A stretch of DNA of 13,656 nucleotides from an uncultured Olegusella sp. (GTDB lineage: Bacteria; Actinomycetota; Coriobacteriia; Coriobacteriales; Atopobiaceae), in assembly GCF_947253395.1 (NCBI RefSeq), contig NZ_CAMXYY010000041.1, positions 1 through 13,656 on the forward strand, given 5' to 3'. Position numbers and translations under genes: made by a program. Position 1 is the stretch's first letter, and every line of letters begins with the position of its first letter. Under the pieces are notes generated by a model that worked only from the letters and a program-made list of their open reading frames with translations, was not told the origin of the DNA and ran no database searches. This document shows, piece after piece, positions 6,636-12,790 of this stretch.

Positions 6636-7538
6636 GTGAAAGGCATTATTCTTGCGGGCGGCTCGGGAACGCGCCTCTACCCCTTGACCATGGTCACGTC
6701 CAAGCAGCTTTTGCCTGTGTATGACAAGCCGATGATTTACTATCCGTTATCTACGTTGATGTTGGCTGGCATTCGCGACATCTTAGTGATTTCTACCCCT
6801 ACAGATACCCCTCGTTTTGAGCAACTGCTGGGTGATGGTAGCCAGTTTGGCATTTCACTGAGCTATGCTGTGCAACCGAGTCCTGATGGCCTCGCTCAAG
6901 CTTTCATCATTGGCGAGGAATTTATTGCAGGAGATTCTTGTGCGCTTGTCTTGGGCGACAATATTTTTTATGGCAATGGTCTTTCTCGTCATTTGCGTCA
7001 TGCGGTAAAGGCAGCTGAGCGTGAGGGGGGAGCGACGGTCTTTGGTTATTACGTGGATGATCCCGAGCGTTTTGGCGTGGTGGAATTTGGGGAGGATGGC
7101 AAGGCAGTTTCTATCGAAGAAAAACCCGCCAACCCCAAAAGCAATTACGCTGTAACCGGTCTGTATTTTTACGATAACCGCGTGACCGAGCTGGCTCGTC
7201 AGGTTAAGCCTTCTGCTCGTGGTGAGTTGGAGATTACGTCCCTCAATGAGATGTATTTGCAGGATGGCGCTCTTGATGTGGTCACACTGGGTCGTGGTTA
7301 TGCATGGTTAGATACAGGCACCATGGACAGCCTCTTTGATGCTTCTAACTTTGTTCGTACTATAGAAAGTTCACAGTCCATTATGGTTTCGGTACCCGAA
7401 GACATTGCGTATCAAAATGGCTGGATTGATAAGGACGCGCTCAGACAAGCAGCCGAGGCGTACGGTAAAAGTCCCTATGGTGAGCACCTGCGTCATCTGC
7501 TTGATGGCAAGATTCGCAAGGATAGCCGCTTTGAATAG
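6636..7538 (+). CDS. rfbA: Glucose-1-phosphate thymidylyltransferase
   Basis: First step of dTDP-L-rhamnose synthesis: glucose-1-phosphate + dTTP gives dTDP-glucose + PPi, in the cytoplasm. The 300-residue length is typical. Visible motifs are the nucleotide-binding signature GGSGTRLYP (8-16) with catalytic-loop Arg13 and Lys23 (TSKQLLPVYDKP), metal-binding LGDNIFYG (Asp108 in the 106-113 stretch), EEKP (161-164), ELEITSLN (197-204) and WLDTGT with Asp226. First gene of the rfbA-rfbB-rfbCD run, all on the plus strand. Start chosen at GTG 6636 because of the AGGAGG spacing. In the 72 nt after pcrA I see no clear terminator and only weak promoter-like elements (TTGCGT at 6588), so co-transcription with pcrA cannot be excluded. 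It resembles RfbA/RmlA closely enough to exclude GalU-type uridylyltransferases. Confidence 0.95.
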   Translation: MKGIILAGGSGTRLYPLTMVTSKQLLPVYDKPMIYYPLSTLMLAGIRDILVISTPTDTPRFEQLLGDGSQFGISLSYAVQPSPDGLAQAFIIGEEFIAGDSCALVLGDNIFYGNGLSRHLRHAVKAAEREGGATVFGYYVDDPERFGVVEFGEDGKAVSIEEKPANPKSNYAVTGLYFYDNRVTELARQVKPSARGELEITSLNEMYLQDGALDVVTLGRGYAWLDTGTMDSLFDASNFVRTIESSQSIMVSVPEDIAYQNGWIDKDALRQAAEAYGKSPYGEHLRHLLDGKIRKDSRFE

Positions 7539-7622
7539 GATTGGATAGTCAGTTCACGTGGGCTTTGCTTGCCCAGTTTGAATGAGAAAACAACACCGCT
7601 TTGGTAGCCGAAAGGAACCTAC

Positions 7623-8645
7623 ATGGCAGAAGAGAAATTTATTCCCAAACACATCTTGGTGACGGGCGCGGCTGGTTTTATTGGTTCAAATTTTGTGCAT
7701 TATGTCACCCGTGAGCACCCAAAGACACAGGTGACGGTGCTTGATAAGCTTACCTATGCAGGTAATATTCATAATCTCGATGGTATTGCGCCTGAGCAGA
7801 TGGATTTTGTACAGGGAGATATTTGTGATGCTGAGCTGGTAGACCAGCTAGTCTCACGCTGTGATGCTGTCGTACATTATGCCGCTGAGAGTCACAACGA
7901 CAATTCGATTGTGGATCCGTCACCCTTTATCCAAACCAATGTGGTGGGTACCTATACCTTGTTAGAAGCAGCACGTAAATACGATGTGCGTTATCACCAG
8001 ATTTCAACCGATGAGGTTTATGGAGATCTGGCCTTAGATGACCCCCACAAGTTCCACGAGGATTCACCTTATTGTCCAAGCAGTCCTTATTCTTCGAGCA
8101 AAGCGAGCGCCGACCATCTGGTACGTGCTTGGCATCGCACCTTTGGCGTACGTGCCACCATTTCAAATTGCTCCAACAACTATGGTCCCTACCAGCACAT
8201 TGAGAAGTTTATTCCTCGTCAGATTACCAACATATTGTGTGGTATTCGTCCTAAGCTTTATGGCGATGGCAAAAATGTGCGTGACTGGATTCATACCGAT
8301 GATCATAGCAGTGCGGTCTGGACCATTCTTACCCAGGGACGTATAGGCGAAACGTATCTCATTGGTGCTAATGGCGAGCGCAACAATATTGATGTTTTGC
8401 GCTTGATTTTGGAGCATATGGGCCGAGCTGTCGATGACTTTGATTGGGTGCGTGACCGTCTTGGTCATGACCGTCGTTATGCCATTGATGCGAGCAAGCT
8501 CCAAACTGAGCTTGGTTGGCACCCATCCCACACTGACTTTGAGAGCGGACTTGATGCCACTATCGCTTGGTATCGCGATAATCGTAGCTGGTGGGAGGAC
8601 ACAAAAGCCGAGACTGAGGCAAAATACGCCAAGCAAGGTCAGTAA
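7623..8645 (+). CDS. rfbB: dTDP-glucose 4,6-dehydratase
   Basis: Second step of the rhamnose pathway: NAD-dependent conversion of dTDP-glucose to dTDP-4-keto-6-deoxyglucose. A 340-residue extended short-chain dehydrogenase with Rossmann loop VTGAAGFIGSNF (13-24), HYAAESHNDNSI (85-96), ISTDEVYGDL with the active-site Asp130-Glu131 pair (127-136) and the SPYSSSK motif with Tyr156 and Lys160 (154-160). Further family marks are NCSNNYGPYQHIEKFIPR and the substrate-binding stretch KLYGDGKNVRDWIH. The ATG at 7623 has AAAGGA upstream. It lies 84 nt after rfbA; a small hairpin TGGGC/GCCCA in that gap (about 7559-7576) lacks a proper T-tract, so I treat the genes as one operon. Confidence 0.96.
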   Translation: MAEEKFIPKHILVTGAAGFIGSNFVHYVTREHPKTQVTVLDKLTYAGNIHNLDGIAPEQMDFVQGDICDAELVDQLVSRCDAVVHYAAESHNDNSIVDPSPFIQTNVVGTYTLLEAARKYDVRYHQISTDEVYGDLALDDPHKFHEDSPYCPSSPYSSSKASADHLVRAWHRTFGVRATISNCSNNYGPYQHIEKFIPRQITNILCGIRPKLYGDGKNVRDWIHTDDHSSAVWTILTQGRIGETYLIGANGERNNIDVLRLILEHMGRAVDDFDWVRDRLGHDRRYAIDASKLQTELGWHPSHTDFESGLDATIAWYRDNRSWWEDTKAETEAKYAKQGQ

Positions 8646-8667
8646 GTAAAAATTCGAGGGAGCTCCA

Positions 8668-10146
8668 GTGGATTTTGGAAAGCAGCTTGCGGCACACGAG
8701 ACAAGCATACCAGGCGTTATTGTTTTTGATCTAACGGTGCACGGCGATAACCGCGGCTGGTTCAAGGAAAACTGGCAGCGTTCCAAGATGTTAAAACTGG
8801 GACTCCCTGACTTTGGTCCTGTTCAAAACAATATTTCTTATAACGAGTCTCGCGGTGCTACCCGTGGCATTCATGCTGAGCCCTGGGATAAATTGATTTC
8901 TATCGCGGCAGGCAAGATTTTTGGTGCTTGGGTAGATTTACGTCCTGGCGCGAGCTACGGTCAGGTTTTTTGCTGTGAGCTCGATCCAACGCGAGCAATT
9001 TATGTGCCGCGTGGCGTGGGCAATGCATACCAGGCACTTGAGGACGGCACCATCTACACCTACCTTGTTAATGCGCATTGGTCTGCTGAGCAAAAGAAAA
9101 ACTATACGTTTGTAAATTTGGCTGATCCACAGCTCAATATCAGCTGGCCCATCCCTTTGGAGAAATCGATACGCTCCGAGGCAGATTTGCATCATCCTTT
9201 CCTTGCAGATGCCTTGCCCATGGGTCCTCGTAAAACTTTTGTAGTGGGTAGTAACGGTCAGCTCGGGCGTGCACTCCAAGCAGAAGTTGCGCGTCGCGGG
9301 CTTGAGGGCTGGGAGTTTCACGATATCGAAAGTTTTGATATGTGTGATCCTGTAGCCTATGAACATATTGCTTGGGACACCTTTGGTACCATCATTAATG
9401 CGGCTGCTTTTACGGCGGTGGACAAGGCGGAAACCGCTGAAGGTCGTAGGGCTGCTTGGAACATTAATGTCGAGGGTGTCGCCAAACTTTGTCGTGTGGC
9501 TGCCGAACATCAGCTCACGCTTGTACACGTGAGCAGTGATTATGTTTTTGATGGTATTCAAGAAAGCCATAACGAAAGCGAGGAGTTTGCTCCCTTAGGT
9601 GTCTATGGACAAACCAAGGCCGCAGCAGATGCACTCGTCGCACAGCTCCAACGTCATTTTGTTGTGCGCTCAAGTTGGGTTATTGGTGATGGCAAAAATT
9701 TTGTTCGCACCATGATGGATCTTTCGCATCGCGTGGCAGGAGGCAAGCTTGCGCAGGTGAGTGTAGTTAACGATCAAATTGGTCGCCTGACCTTTACAAA
9801 AGATATGGCTGCAGGCATTTTGTGGCTGTTGGGATATCGTGAAGGTGATACGGCACTCGATGACCGTGCGCCACATGCTGAATTTGGTACCTACAATCTC
9901 ACGGGTAGTGGTGCAAGTGCCAGTTGGTCTGATATTGCTGCGCGCATTTTTGATTTGACTGGGGGTAATGGCGATGCGGTCAAGCCAGTTTCTACCGCAG
10001 AGTATTTTGCTGAGGCTCCAAGCCCCATTTCTCCTCGTCCCCATTACAGTACTCTCGCATTGAATAAACTCTCAGCTACAGGCTTTGTTCCTGCAAATTG
10101 GGAAGAATCGCTCAAAGCCTATATTGAGGCTGAGCAGGCTCGTTAG
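8668..10146 (+). CDS. Fused dTDP-4-keto-rhamnose 3,5-epimerase / dTDP-4-keto-rhamnose reductase (RmlC-RmlD)
   Basis: One uninterrupted 492-residue frame carries the last two steps of dTDP-L-rhamnose synthesis. Residues 1 to about 180 are an RmlC-type cupin epimerase: DNRGWFKE, RGIH with base His69, Lys75, the YVPRGVGNAYQ segment (112-122, where classical RmlC has an AHGF-type sequence), Tyr130/Tyr132 and SEAD with Asp173. Residues from about 189 are an RmlD-type NADPH reductase: GSNGQLG (194-200), NAAAFTAVDKAE (244-255), VSSDYVFDG (288-296), YGQTK with Tyr313/Lys317, RSSWVIG and SVVNDQIGRLT. The linker is only about 10 residues. This fusion order is known in Bifidobacterium and Coriobacteriia. 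The GTG at 8668 has GAGGGAG at 8656-8662 and lies 22 nt after rfbB. Combined with rfbA and rfbB the pathway is complete. Confidence 0.94.
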   Translation: MDFGKQLAAHETSIPGVIVFDLTVHGDNRGWFKENWQRSKMLKLGLPDFGPVQNNISYNESRGATRGIHAEPWDKLISIAAGKIFGAWVDLRPGASYGQVFCCELDPTRAIYVPRGVGNAYQALEDGTIYTYLVNAHWSAEQKKNYTFVNLADPQLNISWPIPLEKSIRSEADLHHPFLADALPMGPRKTFVVGSNGQLGRALQAEVARRGLEGWEFHDIESFDMCDPVAYEHIAWDTFGTIINAAAFTAVDKAETAEGRRAAWNINVEGVAKLCRVAAEHQLTLVHVSSDYVFDGIQESHNESEEFAPLGVYGQTKAAADALVAQLQRHFVVRSSWVIGDGKNFVRTMMDLSHRVAGGKLAQVSVVNDQIGRLTFTKDMAAGILWLLGYREGDTALDDRAPHAEFGTYNLTGSGASASWSDIAARIFDLTGGNGDAVKPVSTAEYFAEAPSPISPRPHYSTLALNKLSATGFVPANWEESLKAYIEAEQAR

Positions 10147-10155
10147 GAGATAGTG

Positions 10156-10578
10156 GTGTTTGGGCTCAAGACGGAAGCGTGCTTTGATAGCGCACATTTT
10201 TTAGCTGACTATCACGGCACATGCGAAAATCTTCATGGTCATCGCTGGCGTGTCGTTGTGTATATCAAGCAAGACCAGCTTGGCACTGAGGGAACACAGC
10301 GCGATATGGTACTTGATTTTGGTGAGCTTAAGCGCATTGTGCGCGAAGAGGTTGCTGCGTTTGACCATATGTTTTTGGTTGAAGAGGGTACGCTCAAGCA
10401 GACCACTATTGATGCGTTGTGTGACGAGGGTTTTAAGCTCAAGCTGTTGCCCTATAGGACAACGGCAGAAAATTTAGCTAAGAATTTTGCTGAGCTTTTT
10501 TACAAACGTGGTCTGCCTATAAGCCAAGTAGATGTATATGAAACGCCTTTGAACTGTGCAAGTTATTTTGTAGATTAG
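10156..10578 (+). CDS. queD: 6-carboxy-tetrahydropterin synthase (QueD/PTPS family)
   Basis: A 140-residue tunnelling-fold enzyme. QueD turns 7,8-dihydroneopterin triphosphate into 6-carboxy-tetrahydropterin, the first committed step towards queuosine and other 7-deazaguanines. Zinc ligands His14 (FDSAHF), His27 and His29 (LHGHRW) are present, with nucleophile Cys23 in CENLHGH, Asp70-His71 in FDHMFL, TAENLAK (103-109) and pterin-binding Glu129 in VYETP. Between FDHMFL and TAEN lie about 28 residues, somewhat more than in compact homologues. Two tandem GTG codons (10153, 10156) can start it; AGGAGA at 10145-10150 is better spaced from the second. It follows the rmlC-rmlD fusion within 10 nt, so it is co-transcribed with the rhamnose genes, a pairing with no obvious metabolic logic. 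No queC, queE, queF or folE is in the window, so a 6-pyruvoyl-tetrahydropterin synthase role is not excluded. Confidence 0.85.
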   Translation: MFGLKTEACFDSAHFLADYHGTCENLHGHRWRVVVYIKQDQLGTEGTQRDMVLDFGELKRIVREEVAAFDHMFLVEEGTLKQTTIDALCDEGFKLKLLPYRTTAENLAKNFAELFYKRGLPISQVDVYETPLNCASYFVD

Positions 10579-10607
10579 CTTTATTGCCTGCACCTGTGTA
10601 TATCTAG

Positions 10608-10636
10608 AAAAAAGTGACCAAAAGTATCCCTTTTTT
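10608..10636 (+). other. A/T-rich inverted repeat after queD, possible weak terminator
   Basis: AAAAAAG (10608-10614) pairs with CTTTTTT (10630-10636) around a 15-nt loop, starting about 30 nt after the queD stop. The T run could act as the U-tract for a transcript ending the rfb-queD operon, but the stem has just one G-C pair and there is no better hairpin in this 148-nt gap. It could also be only an A/T-rich spacer. Confidence 0.3.
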
Positions 10637-10663
10637 GTGGGTAAACAGTCATTACGTGTCTCC

Positions 10664-10689
10664 TTGATGTCCACTGAGGTAGGTATACT
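10664..10689 (+). promoter_or_regulatory. Possible promoter of the GH5-like/rsmI pair
   Basis: TATACT at 10684-10689 is a good -10 hexamer. TTGATG at 10664-10669 resembles a -35 but is only 14 nt upstream, so spacing is poor. The probable leader of about 30 nt leads to AGAGGAG (10714-10720) before the ATG at 10727. Confidence 0.4.
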
Positions 10690-10726
10690 TCAAGTGCGAG
10701 CTAAATTTTGAACAGAGGAGCAAGTA

Positions 10727-11770
10727 ATGGACAGGCGGACTCTACATGGTGTGAACCTTACTGGCTGGCTCACACTTGAGTCATGGGTGACCCCTGGTCT
10801 TTTTGCGGACTCTGGTGCCCTCGATGAGCCTTCACTGATTCGTGCGGTGGGTATAAAGCGCTATCAGGAGATAGTGCGTCATCATCGTGCGACGTTTATC
10901 TCTCAGGCAGATTTTGTACAGATTGCTGGTCGCGGGTTTAATGCTGTGCGTCTGACCGTGCCCTGGTATGTGTTAGGTGATGATGGTCCCGAGACTGGTC
11001 CTTATGTGGGATGTATCCAGCAGGTCGATGATGCGCTTGAATGGGCAGAAGATGTTGGGCTCAAACTGCTGCTTGTGTTGGGCATCAATCCTGGTCGCGA
11101 GGCAGATGATGGTGGCCTTGTACACGGTCGGGCGCGTTTTGTTGACTATCGTCAAAGTGCTTTGCAAGTCATTGCCACGTTGACTCGCCGCTATGCATTA
11201 CGCGATGGGTTTGTTGGTATTGAAGTGGCAGATGAGCCTCTCGCTCAAGTACGTCGTGGCTTGGTCTTAAGCGACGGCGTGCCCATGCACATCTTGCGTA
11301 CCTATTATCGTGATGCATATGAGCTCATTCGTAAGGAGGCGGGGGAGGATGCCGTTGTAGTTTTGCCCGATGCAGACCTACATCGCTCCTGGCGTTCGTT
11401 TATGGGACAGCGTCAATACAAAAATGTTTGGCTTGATGCTCATCTTTACCATTACGAAGACAAGGTAGATGTGACAGGTCCTGTGGGCGTGCGCAAACTT
11501 GTGGCCAGCTCTCGCGCAGCGCTTAAAGCTATAGGACGTGGTCATCTGCCCGTGATGGTCGGTAAATGGTCTGGTTCTTTGCCTTTTCCTGATTCTCTAA
11601 TGACACCTGAAGGTCGCATTGCACTTGAGCGTGTTTTTATTGCCGAACAAATCAATGCTTTTCGCGACTGCCCTGCGTGGTTCTTCCAGACCTGGAAGAC
11701 GACAAGCAGACTGATAGGCTGGGATGCGCGTGTGGCTTTGGCGACCTTTGAGAGGCGGATGCTCAACTAA
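10727..11770 (+). CDS. GH5-like glycoside hydrolase family protein with altered catalytic residues
   Basis: A 347-residue TIM-barrel protein of the GH5 (exo-beta-1,3-glucanase-like) type. Residues 7-26 (HGVNLTGWL...ESWVTPGLF) match the GVNLGGWLvlE.W.TP.LF opening of that group. GRGFNAVRLTVPW (68-80), the acid/base strand GIEVADEPLAQV (164-175), DAHLYHY (237-243) and WFFQTWKT (318-325) follow in the right order. The acid/base Glu170 is kept, but the nearly invariant Asn before it is Asp169. The nucleophile motif, normally GEWS, reads GKWS (279-282) with Lys280, so normal retaining hydrolysis is unlikely. There is no signal peptide; the barrel motif begins at residue 7, which implies a cytoplasmic protein. 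The ATG has AGAGGAG 6 nt upstream. Its stop codon overlaps the rsmI start by one base. Function unknown: perhaps a glycan-binding pseudo-enzyme, a transferase or an enzyme with a different nucleophile. The frame is intact, so it does not look like a decaying gene. Confidence 0.82.
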   Translation: MDRRTLHGVNLTGWLTLESWVTPGLFADSGALDEPSLIRAVGIKRYQEIVRHHRATFISQADFVQIAGRGFNAVRLTVPWYVLGDDGPETGPYVGCIQQVDDALEWAEDVGLKLLLVLGINPGREADDGGLVHGRARFVDYRQSALQVIATLTRRYALRDGFVGIEVADEPLAQVRRGLVLSDGVPMHILRTYYRDAYELIRKEAGEDAVVVLPDADLHRSWRSFMGQRQYKNVWLDAHLYHYEDKVDVTGPVGVRKLVASSRAALKAIGRGHLPVMVGKWSGSLPFPDSLMTPEGRIALERVFIAEQINAFRDCPAWFFQTWKTTSRLIGWDARVALATFERRMLN

Positions 11771-12684
11771 TGGCTATTGCACATTCTCATGCAGCCGCAA
11801 CACAAGGAGAAGGTATCCTTTCTTTAGTTGGTACACCTATTGGCAACCTTGGAGATATTTCACCACGCGTAAAGCAGACCTTAGGTTCTGCCGATGTGGT
11901 GCTTTGCGAAGACACTCGTGTTACTGGCAAATTGATGTCACATTTAGGGCTGCATGTACCTCTTGAGCGTGCCGATGACAATGTGCTTGCGAGTCGTATT
12001 GAGCCTACACTTGCCCGTATTGCTGCAGGTCAGCGTGTTGCTTTTGTATCGGATGCAGGTATGCCTGGAGTATCCGATCCTGGTGTTCGTTTGGTAGATG
12101 CCGCGCTTGAACAAAATCTTTGTGTGGAAGTTATTCCCGGACCCTCAGCACTTACCTGTGCTTTGGTGGCATCAGGCCTGCCTATGGAACACTTCTTTTT
12201 TGAAGGATTTTTGCCGCGGAAAGCAAGCGCTCAGCACAAGCGCTTGGCCGAACTTTCGGTAGTGCCAGGGGCATTGGTACTCTATGAGTCTCCACGTCGT
12301 GTGGTAGATACCTTGACGGTGATTGCTCAGGCTTTTCCTCAACGGTTGGTAGCTTTGGTGCGCGAGTTGACTAAGTTGCATGAAGAAGTTTTGCGTGGGC
12401 CAGCACGTGAGTTGGTAGATGAACTTGTGCAGCGACAAGATGCAGGCAATGTGCTCAAAGGCGAGTGTGTCATTGTGATTGCACCGCCTTGTGCAGACGA
12501 ATTGCGCCAGCTTGCTCTGCTTCTCTCACAAACCGCTGGACAGGCTGCCAGTTTTGAAGAAGCGGCACAAGCAGGACTCGCCGCAGGAGAAGCAAAAACG
12601 GTCCTTGCTAAGCGTCTTGCCAAGCGATATGGTCTCCCAAAATCCGATGCCTACGCTCGCATTTTGGAGCTCTCTGACAACTAA
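11770..12684 (+). CDS. rsmI: 16S rRNA (cytidine-1402 2'-O)-methyltransferase
   Basis: S-adenosylmethionine-dependent enzyme that methylates the 2'-hydroxyl of C1402 in the decoding centre of 16S rRNA. The 304-residue protein shows the tetrapyrrole-methylase-like fold signatures of RsmI: GTPIGNLGDI (21-30), CEDTRVTGKL (46-55), FVSDAGMPGVSDPG (92-105), PGPSA (123-127), FEGFLPRK (144-151), LYESPRR (171-177, usually ESPHR) and RELTKLHEE (198-206). The C-terminal tail AAQAGLAAGEAKTVLAKRLAKRYGLPK is the usual small helical domain. The first 16 residues (MAIAHSHAAATQGEGI) exceed the typical start, but no better in-frame start codon exists. The ATG overlaps the stop of the GH5-like gene (TAATG), so translation is likely coupled. 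Confidence 0.96.
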   Translation: MAIAHSHAAATQGEGILSLVGTPIGNLGDISPRVKQTLGSADVVLCEDTRVTGKLMSHLGLHVPLERADDNVLASRIEPTLARIAAGQRVAFVSDAGMPGVSDPGVRLVDAALEQNLCVEVIPGPSALTCALVASGLPMEHFFFEGFLPRKASAQHKRLAELSVVPGALVLYESPRRVVDTLTVIAQAFPQRLVALVRELTKLHEEVLRGPARELVDELVQRQDAGNVLKGECVIVIAPPCADELRQLALLLSQTAGQAASFEEAAQAGLAAGEAKTVLAKRLAKRYGLPKSDAYARILELSDN

Positions 12685-12740
12685 ACTGCCTAGGGTCTGT
12701 TTGTACGCATTTCTCTGAGGAGCACAAAGGGGGCTTGCGT

Positions 12741-12746
12741 TAGAAT
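12741..12746 (+). promoter_or_regulatory. Possible -10 element of metG
   Basis: TAGAAT lies 45 nt upstream of the metG ATG, in the 106-nt gap after rsmI. No recognisable -35 hexamer is seen at 16-18 nt. I see neither a clear terminator for rsmI nor a T-box or SAM riboswitch in this gap. Confidence 0.35.
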
Positions 12747-12790
12747 AATAAGTTGCATCATTCGCAGACTTTTAGCAGGAGACATTTTTC

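Noticed and set aside
7559..7576. Hairpin TGGGC/GCCCA between rfbA and rfbB as terminator
   Set aside because: Five base pairs without a T-tract, inside a pathway operon; too weak to call.
8163..8786. 207-residue minus-strand frame over rfbB
   Set aside because: Opposite-strand shadow of a well-conserved gene, with no start signal or motif.
8938..9570. 210-residue minus-strand frame over the rmlC-rmlD fusion
   Set aside because: Shadow of a gene with strong motifs on the plus strand; no independent support.
12685..12790. T-box or riboswitch upstream of metG
   Set aside because: The gap is only 106 nt, and neither a T-box core motif nor a terminator/antiterminator pair is visible.
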